Assembly: GCF_964019385.1 (NCBI RefSeq)
Contig: NC_088644.1
Coordinates: forward strand, 19,578,273-19,642,272
Source: Sycon ciliatum
Taxonomy: Eukaryota > Porifera > Calcarea > Leucosolenida > Sycettidae
DNA: 64,000 bases
Direction: 5' to 3'
A program made the translations under genes and the position numbers. Positions 36,701 to 47,770 of this stretch are shown piece by piece. Positions within the stretch are counted from its first letter, which is position 1, and each line of letters begins with the position of its first letter. Below the pieces are notes generated by a model that was not told the origin of the DNA, made no database searches, and saw only the letters and a program-made list of their open reading frames with translations.

Positions 36701-39700
36701 GCTATACTGCACGCGCATCGACGACTCTTCCATTATCCGAACATTTCCCTCATCCGGACCCCGTCTGCCCCGAGGGGTTCGGATAATCGATGTCTAGATC
36801 TACCGGTAAAAAGGAGAATGCTTTTATGGTCTACATACTACCGGTAGTACAAAATTATTATGTCATGTAGATCTACTAGTACACACTGTAGATCTACATG
36901 GTCGACGGTCCCGAAGTGCAGCTGAACCTGCGCTGCAGCCGCGAAACTTGTTTTCGTCGTGATGATTCACAGATGCCTATTACGACTGAACTCTGAAGTG
37001 AACGAGGAAGAACTGAGTGCATGCAGTGTAGGTTAGCCCGACCCACGAGCCTCTTTCGAATTATGTGTTCGTGTGCGAGTGTAATGCCTCGTGGTTTGGT
37101 TTATGTGAAAACTACTGAACTGCCACCACGGCATCAGCTCTGACTTGAGCAATTTTGGCCACAGCACTTGGCAGGTGAACTGGACAGAACGCGTGGTGCA
37201 GTCTCTGCCGAGTTCAACGAGTTGTGCAAGCAGGAACTGATGGTACTAGTATTTTTGTTTGAGTAGATCCGTAAGTAACAGTTTCCTGTGTTGGTTTTCG
37301 AGGAATATGTCGCCAACAAGTTATACTGTCTTAATTATAGTGGAAATCAAAACAGGCACAATGCCTAATAACATTGGACCCACTGTAAGTAACTGTAATA
37401 CTGTAGTTGGATCACCAGTTTGCAACTACAAGTAACTACCGGTACTTGTATCTCTAATCGCTGTGCCTACATGTTCTGTGCAGGAAAATGGCATCTAGGA
37501 GTTGAAGGAAAATTCCATCCTTTTTATCGAGGTAAGAATGATTGACATTACTGCAGCGCGTTCTGGCTTTCCATACAGGACACTCTTGGTCGTCGCTATT
37601 CAGAGCACTACAGAAAGGATCTACGACCGTTCACCCAAAAAGCGTTCACAGAACGACGTTTCACCGAAAGGCGTTTCCCAGAATGACAGTTCACCGCCAA
37701 TACCGATTCACCGAAATAATAATAATTATCTATCCACCGAATTTTCATTCTGTTTCGTCGAATCCCGGTTCACAGACACATTTTTTCACCGAACAGACAT
37801 GTCGACAGTTCATCGAAAATTACTCTTATACATGTATATGCCCAAAATCAAAAAAATCAAAAAAGGAAAACGGCTCCTCAGGTTGGCAGGAATGGACTCG
37901 GATGGAGAGCCAAGAATTAATTTATACAAAAGAGAAAGGACCAAGGCTACAAGTTACGCTATACTGCCCACTAACACCACCAGTTACTAAACAATAACAT
38001 TGCACGACACTGACCGACGGTACTCCTCCTTATGTTATTTCTATAACTTAGAACCTTCCAAGTTGGAAGGCTGTTAGAGTGCGCATCCAAGAAGTGCTAG
38101 AGCTGTTAGCCAGTTAGTTGTAGAACGTCAGCACCGCCAGTCAGTGTCGTGCAATGTTGTCGCATGAGCTGATTGTTAAGTAACTGGTGGTGTTAGTGGA
38201 CAGTATAGCGTAACTTGTAGTTCCTTGGTCCTTTCTCTTTTGTACTCGAAGTATAAAAAAAGGAAAAGGTCTACATGGGACAAAATGTGCCATACTTTTA
38301 AAATTGTGCTGTGGTGAAGACTTTGAAACGGATAGATAGCTTCAAGCCTTGTTCAGTTGTTGTATGACCGCACATAAAAATGGTGTAGTGAAAGGTGGGA
38401 GTATCTACGGTGTCAACTTGTGCAGTGCCATTTGCCGGAAATAATCACATCACGGCTACACAAAGAAAGCCAGATTATGGGCAATACCACGCAAAGGCTT
38501 CCAGTGGCGGGCATTGCTCACATCTGATCACTACGGTGCGCAGGCGCTGATCAACCTTCCAGTACCGCTCCTTCCTTGCAGGCCCATCTTGCCCAGCATG
38601 CTTTCTTTCCAGGTTTTCTTGCGTGCTTCATTGCTCGTTCCTTAAGTTCTCGATCAGCTTTCACAATGTCGGGGGATGGCAGTTTACTACGGCTGAAAAT
38701 CTGCAATACCAACCTTCCTGGATATTGTTGCTTCTGTGTTCTCCATTAGCCGTTCTTGTGTGGACGTTCCACCACTGATGGTGAAACAAAGGCGTTCTTC
38801 TGGTCCCATTAGTTCTTAGACCGCCAATGTAGTAAGTTTCGAAGTAGGTAATTACTTCCTCTGCCTCGGGAGGAAAGTCGGCTTCCAGTGACTCGAAGTA
38901 CTCCGCAACATCTCCCAGCGGAACGAAGGCAAGGGCTGCGATCATGCGAAGCGTAACAGCAAAGTCAGATTGCTCAGCGTACGTTTGTTGCAGCCCAGCA
39001 CCTTGGTTGTGCTTGTATATTATTTTGAGAAAGATGAAAAACAGCCTTTGAATTGCCACTTCAGGGAATTTTTTTGTTTGTATGCTTTGATATCTGCAAT
39101 CTCGTAGTTTGTGCTGATGCACTAGTATTCCAGCTGACGTTCAGGGTTAAGATCACTCAAAGATTGGATAAGTCTCTGGTATGTATCCTGGCACTTGTCT
39201 GGTAGAACGGCATATACCCGCGGAAAGAAGTAGTTGTGCCCGGCTGTTCCGATTGTGTACAGCTGGGCGAAAAGTGGCGATCCAACTTTAAACGTTCCGT
39301 CACTGTACCATTACATTTTATTTGCATCTGCCGGGGCTGTAATGTTTTCATGAGTTGAAAACACGAGGAAGTGCTTATTCCCACTAGCAGAGCCACTGTC
39401 GGGTATCATGAACTGCTCGCTAGCAGAGCCACTGTCGTGTATCAGGAACTGCTGGCCATTTAGGCTTCACGATATTCTTGCGGGATGATAATATCTGCAG
39501 GGGAAGCTGGATTGGGTGGCGGTGCATTTGCCGCCACGCGAGCTCGCTGTGCTCTGCGGCGAAGACTGTTCTGTGATGGAAGCTGGACAACTGCCGCCAA
39601 AGACACACTTTGAGTAACCTCTTGGCCGATTTGCAGGGTAGCCTCCCTTGTGCGTCAGCTACGGTGCTCAATCGCATCCTTTACTTGTGCCTGCTCCTTT

Positions 39701-42700
39701 AAGGTTGCATCTGGAGCATGGCAGTGCAATCCGGTCACCTTGACAATTGAATCACCATCCGATATCAACCTTCCTTCGCACTGAAGCTCGTCTTTTCTGT
39801 CGCACCTCCAGTAGGTAACTTCATCCCGTCCTCTCTTGTCAATGTCGTACTCATATCCTTTTTGTATCCAGCAAAGACCTCCGCGCTTGGTCGTTGAGGC
39901 GTAATCTGGTGGTCCAGTGTATTTCTTCATATTTTAAGATGAAAGTAGCGAGACTCTGCTGTGATGTGATTTCAATCATGTGCCGGTATATACATGCAAA
40001 TCCCTATGTGTGCCGGGATATATACATGCAAATCCCTATGTGTGCCGGTATATATACATGCAAATCCCTATGTGTGCCGGTATATATACATGCAAATCCC
40101 TATGTGTGCCTTTGGCGCCTACACTGTGAGTGTGTGGAAAGATCCACACTAAATTTTACGATTGTAACATGATACCAGAACTATCAGTGAATTAGTTAGC
40201 TTTGTCACGTCATTTAGCATGTACAAGATGCAATTTTTCTCAAGTAAAAGGAAAATATTGGGCGAAATATTGGCAAAGTTATTTATTTGGTGCAGCTGAG
40301 AGCCTGTTGCCGGAATGGCGGTGTTTTCAAGTGCAAGAAATACGCTGCAATGGAGTTTGGGAATTCTGAAGAAAAGGAATCAAATGCGATGTATATCGCT
40401 TGCATCAGAGACATGTTTTCGGTGAAACTGTATTGTGGTGAAGCTGCTATTCTCTACAGGATTGCGATACTATATCGATGTCATCAGCGACATTTTTTCG
40501 GTCAAACTGCTATGCGGCAGAACTGTTATTCTGTGAACCGACGTTCGGTAAATATGCTGTTGATGTACCTGTTTTCTTTGGACCTGATTTTCGGCGAAGT
40601 GAACACTCGCTAAACGTCGTTCTGTGAATGGTTGTTTTGTGAGCGCGTTTTCGGTGAACCGCCCACTGAAATGCCACTTTCCCGTGCATTTCTGTGTTAG
40701 ACCAGACCAAAGCCCGACTGAATAGAGAGATTGTCCAGACTTGCATCTACAGTGGCTACTTCAAGTATGATAATATTATACTGTTGCAAACATTGAAAAC
40801 ACGCTGAGAAGTCAAGCGGCCACGGGGCGCTGGCCATGCAGCAATGATCACTGCTGGTTCCTGTTACAGTGTAATAATGTGTGTACGCGCTAAGCAAGTA
40901 AGGGTTCTAGCCCCGGTCATTCCATCGGACTCGTATGTCCACACCAGTTCGTAGCTCCAAATTTCAACATTACATAAAAGTCCCCGCGGATTTTGAAAAG
41001 TAGTACCAGATTTGCGAGAGTAGGGGTCCTCAGTTTTTTCCGAAAATGTTTAATCCGTCCAGCACGCTCTTGACATGGCCACAGCTCTATTTCATTTCTT
41101 GGTGCTGATAGATGGAACATACTATCTTGACCTTATACACTTCAAGGGTGCTTGCCTGCTGAATTTGCATCATTAGTGAAGCCACACATAGGCAACCTCA
41201 GTTGTAAAAGGTTAGAAAGGGAAGTATATCCTAAAAATCAAATCTTCACCAGTTGTAGTCTTCGGGATGCTGAGTCGAATGGTCTTGGTCTGAGAGGCTC
41301 CTTTCCTCCTTTATTCCCAATCGAACTTGCTCATTTCCCACGGAACTGGGTGACTGCGCCTACTAGATGGAGATTTGAATGCAAAATGTCACTAAAAGCA
41401 TCATTTCATTCTGATAAAAGCACGGATGACCGCGATTGGCTCACAAGTTGTAGTCTTTTGGACGCTGCCGCGGAGTCGACTGGTTTTGGTCCAAAAACGC
41501 TGCGATGCAGCGTTCGACCCTTATTCCCAATCGAACACGGGTGAATAAGCGGTCACATGCTCATGCGTACACCAGTCACCTGGTCACTGTGCCCGCAGGC
41601 TACAACTTTTAAAGTGTTCCTGTCACTCGGGTTGAACTTTGAACCTTTGAGTTAAACCTTCGTGTGAAAGTTGTAGCCTGCAGGCACGGTGACCAGGAGA
41701 CTGGTGTACGCACGAGCACGTGACCGCTTAATCAACGAGGTTGGATTGGGAATAAGGGCCGAACGCTGCATCGCAGCCTTTTCGGACCAAAATTAGTCGA
41801 CTCCACATCCAAAAGACTCCAACACATGGGCTAATCCTGGTCATCTGTGCTTTTATAAGAACGAAACGGCGCTTTTAGTGACAAATTGCATACAAATCCC
41901 CATCTAGTAGGGCACAGTCACCCAGTTTTGGTGGAAGTGCGCGAGTTCGATAGGGAATTAAGGAGGAAGGGAGCGTCTCAGCTTCCTCAGACCAAGACCA
42001 TTCGACTCAGCAACCCGAAGACTACAACTGGTGACAATTTGATTTAGGGTATACTTCCCCTTAAGGGCCGGGTTCCACCGCGGCTCCGCGGCTCCGCTGC
42101 TCCGCGGCACTTGGCTGCATGCAGCGGAGCAGCGCGGTTCCACTGTCACTCGCCATTCGCGGTACCGCGGTCGTGGTCCACACTTTTTGATGACGTTTCA
42201 CCTGCCTGCGCGCGCGCGAAATCAAACAAATCCTCGTGTTCTGGCCTGCGCAACGAATTAAAATTTGAATTTTAAAATTCTGGCGTACAAAACAATGCAA
42301 AGTACGGGAAACAGGTCGAGCCGCGACCGCGGCTCGCAGTTTTTGGTCAAGAATCGTAGCAAAAGCTCGCGGTGAGCCGCGGACTCGCTGCTCCAGCTCG
42401 AGCCGCGGTCACTATGGTAATGATGACGTTTCAAGCCGCGAAAGACGAGCAGCGGAGCAGCGGAGCCGCAGTGGAACCCGGCCCTAAGGAACACATACTT
42501 GGAAGTAGTAAAATGAAATACACTGCTACCATAGGCAAACTGTGGTGAGGATAAAGCTTTCTTCCCGGGAGTCCTTAATCCAATGTGCTTAAGGTCATTC
42601 TATAATATTACTAAAAATTCACCTAGGGTTCCCAGTAAAAAGGCAACGCCTGTTGGGACTCCCCTAGTAAAATAATAAAATCTACTACTACTACAACTAC

Positions 42701-44839
42701 CCCTAATATTATATGATAGGTTTCTCAAGCGGCCCACACACCTGGCACAGTCAAGTGCGACTGGCTATATCCATTGGCTGATGTTTGGCTGTGTTTGGTG
42801 TTTGCACTCTAAATCTACAGGCTTTGATTCCTACTATGGTTTGCCGTACAGCAACGATATGGGCTGTACAGGTACGCCAGGGTTTAATAAACCTATGATG
42901 CAGCCATGTTGCAAGGACAGCAAGTCTAGCATCTATTCCGCGGACTATCAGCGGAGAGCTGAGGCAGGCAACTGCAGCAAAAGCCTTGCTGTGCCCTTGT
43001 ACCATAACGCTACCATCATTGAGCAGCCAGTTGACTTGGAAACTCTAGCTACCCGCTATGGTGACAGAGCTGAGGAGTTTATTGCTGACAATAGCACAGT
43101 AAGATGTTGAAATGGTTTTTATATTGCCTGTGTTTGCTGGACAATAACTCTTTTATTGGGAAAAACTAAAACTCACTCTATAATAGTAGTGACTGTGATA
43201 TTTTTCTGGCCATGCTGGATCATATCAAACCTTGCTGAAAAACTGCCACCACCCTTTGCAAGGGCTATCTGTAAGTTTTAGGTATGAGTCCGTATGACCA
43301 ATTCCACCTACTAAAAGAACCTGCAGCTCGTTGTCATTTTGGCATAATTTTTCCCTCTTCTTGCTTGTGATGTACCTCCGTTACCCATGGCGGATTGACA
43401 GGATACAACTTGTGGCACGGTTTGCGTGCTTCAATTACCAGTTGAAATGTACTGCAAATTTGCATGATTAGCTGGAATCAGCAATGCCATCCGAATGGCT
43501 TAGGCCATTTGCGTGTTGACTGAAAATTTTTGATCGATGCCAGAAAGGTTTGCACGAAATAGACAAGTTGTGTACACTGGATACAGGCTAGCCTAGGAAA
43601 CCTGCAATTTTTTTGCTTCTTTTCTGGGTTTGCCTTCACTCCAGGAGCCCTTCTTGCTGTACATGGCCTTTGCGCATATGCATGTGCCACAAAACCATGC
43701 TAAGCAATTCGACAACGTTAGCAAAACTGGGGGTGAGTTCGGTAACACGCTACGCGAGCTTGACTGGACAGTAGGTCGTGTGCTGGATGCTCTGGAGAAG
43801 AATAGCAAGTCAGACAACACACTGGTGATCTTTACCACGGACAACGGGCCATGGGAAACCAAGTGCAACCTAACAGGAAGCAAGGGTCCGTTTGTTGGTG
43901 AGTGGCAGAGAACTACAGGCGGTGGAGGTGGAACAGGAAAGTTTACTACTTGGGAAGGTGGACACCGTGCACCAACAGTGGTTCATTGGCCAGGTAAGGA
44001 TGATTATACTATAGCATTCCAACTATTGTATTTCTCCCCTAGCCTAGCAGTGATTGCGCAAACTTCCCTTATGCAAGAAAGAGCCTATTCTGCAGTACAC
44101 GCACCGTGTTACATGCAGCATTTAGATGTTTAAATGCGTAGGTTGGGTTTCAGAATTTCCATTCTGAAATTATTGCCTCACTCACCTGCCTCACTGGTTC
44201 CTTAAAACCAACAAGTCAAGGTACTTGCTACAGTCTAGTCAAGCCGCATCATTGATTTGTGTAAGCAAATTTGACTGTGCCTGGGGTTTGTTGGTTTCTG
44301 CAGGTCACGTACCTGCAAACAGAGTCAGCCATGCACTGGCGAGTAGTCTTGACATCTTCCCAACGCTCGTGTCCATGGCAGGGGCCAAGATGCCACAAAA
44401 TCGTATGTATGATGGTCTTGATCTGACCGATGTCTTGTTGAATGGCAATGATTCTGCTGGACATACACACCTCTTCCATCCAAATAGTGGTGCAGGCAAA
44501 CAAATTGGCAACTTGACAGCAATGAGAATCGGCCAATACAAGATTTTCTTTGAGACAGCCGGAACAGGAGACTGTCACCAAAAATCAGGAAACGGCAGAG
44601 TGGGGATGTACCATGACCCACCACTGATCTTTGATTTGAGTGCAGACATTGCTGAAGCTCATCCACTGACAGCTACTCATGCCCAGTACCAGACAGTAGT
44701 CAGCAAGGCGCTGAAGTTGCACTCAGCCGTACTGGCTGACATTGCTACCGATAACACAACGGTTGTGGACTATGGCTCAGACGCAGCTCATAAGCCATGC
44801 TGTAACAGCAACAATGTATGTTGTCGCTGTACAGACTGA
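33269..44839 (+). CDS. Arylsulfatase (ARSA-like), five exons, complete
   Basis: Hydrolyses sulfate esters of glycolipids or glycans in the lysosome or outside the cell. Exons 33269-33647, 37484-37531, 42821-43098, 43645-43993 and 44304-44839 have GT/AG borders and agreeing phases (1,1,0,1), giving 529 residues, close to the roughly 507 of human ARSA. Residues 1-23 are a signal peptide ([17 protein letters not shown]). FADD at 33-36 supplies metal-binding aspartates. [12 protein letters not shown] carries Cys75, the residue converted to formylglycine, and Arg79. GKWHLG at 127-132, His248 in HMHVPQ, DN at 301-302 and Lys334 in GKFTTWEGG match the remaining active-site positions known in ARSA. 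The Cys-rich end [11 protein letters not shown] also resembles ARSA. All key residues are present, so it should be active once modified by formylglycine-generating enzyme. ARSA versus related members (ARSG) is not settled. Confidence 0.95.
33719..33767. repeat. (CA)n microsatellite in arylsulfatase intron 1
   Basis: Uninterrupted CA run just downstream of exon 1. Confidence 0.97.
34090..34224 (-). mobile_element. tRNA-derived SINE bracketed by inverted repeats
   Basis: On the minus strand: A box TAGCTCAGTGGTTAGAGCA (34176-34158), a possible 5-bp anticodon stem TCGCT/AGCGA, B box GGTTCGAGTCC (34131-34121) and GGTGGTGACAGTC. Only five acceptor-stem pairs form and the loop lacks U33, so it is tRNA-derived and not a functional tRNA. 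AGTCTGAAGAAAA (34090-34102) and its inverse (34212-34224) bracket it. Related to the ETS-intron SINEs. Confidence 0.7.
35571..36219 (-). mobile_element. 5'-truncated LINE, C-terminal part of the reverse transcriptase protein
   Basis: A 199-codon minus-strand frame (36219-35620) with the post-reverse-transcriptase thumb-like segment of non-LTR elements: [20 protein letters not shown], then [15 protein letters not shown], comparable to the usual RLWNSLP signature. The 3' UTR holds CCCTAGT...TAATAAAAT and ends in a TAC/TAG repeat tail (35571-35589). A second copy of this tail lies at 42626-42700. The 5' part is missing, as is common for LINEs. It lies in arylsulfatase intron 1. Confidence 0.8.
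36732..36787. mobile_element. Short inverted pair resembling pogo-type ends
   Basis: ATTATCCGAAC ... GTTCGGATAAT, exact inverses about 35 bp apart. This resembles the ends of pogo/Tigger-type transposons, but no coding part or clear target duplication is present. Confidence 0.35.
37484..37531 (+). CDS. Arylsulfatase exon 2 (48-nt microexon)
   Basis: Lies between GTTCTGTGCAG and CGAG|GTAAGA and codes (G)[15 protein letters not shown](G). It holds the second sulfatase signature with catalytic Lys and His, and phase fits on both sides. Without it the enzyme would lack essential residues. Confidence 0.95.
37926..38242. mobile_element. MITE family copy 3, nested in the MULE
   Basis: Long inverted ends: ACAAAAGAGAAAGGACCAAG and its inverse at 38242, continuing through TACAAGTTACGCTATACTG and CACCACCAGTTACT. 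GGCTCTCCATCCGAGT appears inverted at 37896-37911, matching the tail of copies 1 and 2. AAAAAAGGAAAA occurs on both outer sides (about 37859 and 38259) and could be a target duplication. Confidence 0.75.
39979..40110. repeat. Four 32-bp tandem units
   Basis: TGTGCCGGTATATATACATG followed by CAAATCCCTATG, four copies, inside the MULE. Confidence 0.93.
41219..42060. mobile_element. 840-bp fold-back element
   Basis: Two arms of about 400 bp in inverted orientation. The left starts GGGAAGTATATCC and the right ends GGTATACTTCCCC. Shared arm landmarks include CACCAGTTGTAGTCTTCGGG, GAATGGTCTTGGTCTGAG and TTATTCCCAATC. The apex lies around 41610-41660. No coding capacity. It abuts the next MITE directly and is in arylsulfatase intron 2. 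Confidence 0.88.
42065..42484. mobile_element. PIF/Harbinger-like MITE with TAA duplication
   Basis: Ends GGGCCGGGTTCCAC and GTGGAACCCGGCCC are exact inverses, continuing into GCGGCTCCGC-type repeats. TAA flanks both sides (42062-42064 and 42485-42487). A three-base T(A/T)A duplication and GGG ends are known for PIF/Harbinger. The interior is GC-rich and repetitive. Confidence 0.8.
42626..42700 (+). mobile_element. LINE 3' tail only
   Basis: TAGGGTTCCCAGTAAAAAGG ... GGACTCCCCTAGTAAAATAA plus a (TAC)n tail, the same as the tail of the LINE at 35571. A very short 5'-truncated insertion. Confidence 0.8.
42821..43098 (+). CDS. Arylsulfatase exon 3
   Basis: Acceptor AAATCTACAG. Starts [15 protein letters not shown], typical of the sulfatase core after GKWHLG. 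Donor ACA|GTAAGA, phase 0. Confidence 0.95.
43645..43993 (+). CDS. Arylsulfatase exon 4
   Basis: [16 protein letters not shown] to [11 protein letters not shown], containing active-site His, the TTDNGP metal site and the GKFTTWEGG lysine. Donor CCAG|GTAAGG, phase 1. Confidence 0.95.
44304..44839 (+). CDS. Arylsulfatase exon 5
   Basis: Acceptor [28 protein letters not shown] is the usual sulfatase helix, and the C-terminal Cys cluster precedes TGA at 44837-44839. Confidence 0.95.
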
Positions 44840-45679
44840 ACGACTATTAGTATTGCAATAGAAGACAGTGGCATCCAGGCTGTGTGCCCATGCATTCCAT
44901 GTTGCAGTGCCACATACTAGAATTATGCACACAAGTATGTGGAATCCATATCCAGTGGAATGATTGCGGCCGTGATGGTGCTGCCCTTTGAAGCTTGTCC
45001 CATGCATGAATCTAGCAATGCTGCATTCAAATGCACATTCGGTGTTCATGGTGCCAGGATGTCCTAGAGTCTGCTGATGCAGCATTTATGGTGCAACTTT
45101 AACTGATCAGTTTTTTTTATACATGAGCCGCATTTGTGGGCATCACATGAAAATTTGTAAAGAATGTTACTTTGTTCGGTGCTGGGCAAAGAGCTTAACT
45201 TTTCACCTGGTGAGTTGCAAGTACTTCAAGTACCCAATTCGAAGGGTAAAAATAGAACGGAGTGGAGAATCAAGTACAATATTCTTGTGAGATTAATCAA
45301 TGCAAGGCACCTCAAAAGGCCTTGAGTGTTCCCATGCCTTAGTGCAACAGGCAGGGGTGCGGGTAAGCAACCAAATAATAGCAAGTTGAAGTACGGCCAA
45401 TGCTGCACTGCATCATTTAGTATCCAAAAGAGGAACTAAATTTTTACAGTGCAAAGCATTGAGTAAATATAGAGCCCTACATTGAGACTGTCACAAACTC
45501 TTTACGGTGTTGGTGTGGTAATGGAAGGCTTCTCCATTGAAACAGCCAATAGACTGCAACATCACCTCTTCGCTCATATTACCCAAGTAGATCTGATTGC
45601 AGTTCGGTAACCAAGACATTTTGATGGGTTCTATCGTTGTCTGTGGGTATATCCGTGTGATAGTTATACATGTACATTG

Positions 45680-47128
45680 TGTGTGAGTGCATGTGTGTGT
45701 GTGTGTCAGGAAGTTGAACATGTGTCCTCCTTCGTATATCTTGGCAGCCTCGTTGACCCTGACTCTCGTGTTGGCCTTGAGGTTGATCGTCGTCTTGCCA
45801 GTGCATCTCGTGCATTTGGAGCACTCCACTGTGTGTTTAACACTCCCGGCCTGTCCATCCGCACAAAAAAATGCTGTACGAAACTTGCGTTCTGACTGTT
45901 TTGCTGTATGGTGCTGAGTGTTGGCCGGTTCTTCGTCGTGATGAGATCCGTATTGACAACTTTCATCATCAATGTCTACGGTGTATCCTTGGAGTCTCGC
46001 GCTGGGATCAGGAGTTGAATCATGTCCTGAATTGTGACCTCCGTAAGCATTGGGGGGATGAGGATCTGGTGTCGGACACTATGCGTCGTCGCCGCCTCCA
46101 GTGGTTGGGCCATGTAGCTCGGATGCCTGGCAACCGTCTCCCTAAGCAGTTGCTGTTTGGATGGCTTGACGCTCCCCGACCAGCTCAGGGACCTTGTCTT
46201 CGGTGGAAGGACAGAATACAGTCAGACATGAAACTGTGCCAGATTGATGAATGGTTTACTCTGGCCCAGGATTGTCAGCAATGGAGAGATGCGTACCGAA
46301 CTCGTGCGCAGCGTCCTGCCCCGGTACCGCTCTCTTGCCTGGTGTGTAAACGGACATTCAACAGTAAATCTGGACTCGGACGACACAAATGTTCTGCTGA
46401 TCGCCAGCTGCCTGTAGCGGAACAGCCGGACGCACGTCAATGCCATGCCTGCCTTCGGTGGTTCCGAAGTGCCGGTGGACTTGCTGTGCACAAGTGCACA
46501 ACACCCGCCCCGGCATCACCACCCACACCCCAGCGCATACAATCACCAGCCCTCCGTGTTGCAACCAGCACTGCGCTACCTGTGATCGCTGTTTTAAATC
46601 TGCTCCTGGCTTTTCGGCGACACAATTGCAATCGTGGACGGCGTCGTGGCGGAGCGGCTTCCTAGTGGCAGTGCTGACTTCTCTCGAACTCTCTCTTCTA
46701 CTCTCCCCTGTCTCAGGGGCGGCGTGGCCAAGCATTTGGCAGCTGTACACCAGGCCAGGTGTGTGTGTGTGTGTGTGTGTGTGTGTTGTGCTTTCCTGGT
46801 GCATGAAGGCCGAAGCAGTACGCGTACAGACGTTATTGTTGAACAGAACATCATGTTCACATTAATTTTGTTCCTTTTTCAGTCGTTGCATGTTATACTT
46901 ATAGTGGACCTACAGCAGACTGTTCATCAGGTTTGTGATATTTCCTTCCTCTGTTTGTGAGTCCCTTTCCATCAATATGGCAGCTTGTTTTGATTTCCTT
47001 TTTTTCAATTCATTTTGCTGTACTTCCTGTTTTGTTTGCGTCACTGCCCCTCACCTGGCGCTCAGTTCTCTGAGTGCAGGGCGGCGTGACCCCAAGGGGT
47101 AGCTGATTGATAGTAGTAGTAGTAGTGT
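45680..47128 (+). mobile_element. 5'-truncated LINE with C-terminal zinc-finger motifs
   Basis: The coding part starts near 45710 with EVEHVSSFVYLGSLVDPDSR and continues, after a frame change at the A run about 45868-45874, with LYETCVLTVLLYGAECWPVL, LRCILGVSRWDQ and RRLQWLGHVARMPGNRLP. These belong to the region after the reverse transcriptase of non-LTR elements. The end of the protein (to 46665) has two C2HC-type fingers, CLVCKRTFNSKSGLGRHKC and CHACLRWFRSAGGLAVHKC. A 460-bp 3' UTR with a GT microsatellite ends in a (TAG)n tail at 47112-47127. The frame change and missing 5' half make it inactive. Confidence 0.85.
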
Positions 47129-47277
47129 GTGTGTGTGTGTACGTGTGCATATGTGCGTGTCCTAGCTCTTCTTTCATTCTGCTGGGTGGTTACCAACAGC
47201 AAATGCATGCCGGAGTATGTGGTGTAGTGTGTGTGTGTGTGTAAAAAATGAAGAAGGAATATAAAAAATGAAAAATA

Positions 47278-47449
47278 GGGATTCATTGGCCAGAAACAGC
47301 CACTTCAATCACCTGTGTGGTGTAGACCAGGTTAAAATTTGTGGTGGTCAATAATTATTCATCAGCCTGTTGAATGGTGTAGTCCCAGCACAAGTTGCTA
47401 TGTCTAACATAGCCGTTCGCTATCATCGCTTCCGCAATGGGAAGGCCTG

Positions 47450-47488
<39 letters not shown>

Positions 47489-47690
47489 CGCGCGCTCGCA
47501 AACACAGGGATTCACCGGCCAGAAAAAGCCACTTCATAGCTGTGTGGTGTAGACCAGGCTGAATAATGCCGGTCAATTCAACAGCCTTGCAAGCTGTTGG
47601 ATGGTGCAATCCCAGCACAAGTTGCTATGTTTTCTGCTGTAGCATCGCTATCATCACCTCTGGCGATGGGCGTCAAAAAAAGAATGAAAA

Positions 47691-47761
<71 letters not shown>

Positions 47762-47770
47762 ATGTGCGTG
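47278..47770. repeat. Tandem dimer, 229-bp spacing, each unit ending in a GT microsatellite
   Basis: Unit one begins GGGATTCATTGGCCAGAAAC at 47278 and unit two GGGATTCACCGGCCAGAAAA at 47507. Both contain GTGTGGTGTAGACCAGG and CCCAGCACAAGTTGCTATG and run into (GT)n. Confidence 0.85.

Larger units (their letters stand above)
37629..40660 (-). mobile_element. Decayed MULE (Mutator-like) DNA transposon with FLYWCH domain
   Basis: The ends share an inverted motif: GTTCACC.AAAA.GCG and TTCACAGAACGACGT at 37629-37659, and their inverses at 40614-40659. The motifs repeat in varied form over about 200 bp inward from both ends, as in MULEs with long composite termini. Minus-strand coding pieces are a FLYWCH zinc-finger segment (39930-39655, [17 protein letters not shown] then HCHAP); a transposase segment near 39310-39150 with [18 protein letters not shown], holding the first catalytic Asp; and 38960-38670 with [16 protein letters not shown] and NNIQEGWY. 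The pieces lie in different frames with stops between them, so it is dead. It sits in arylsulfatase intron 2 and carries a nested MITE. Confidence 0.82.

Noticed and set aside
39979-40110. CRISPR-like array of four 32-bp repeats
   Set aside because: The units are directly adjacent without unique spacers, and the DNA is animal.
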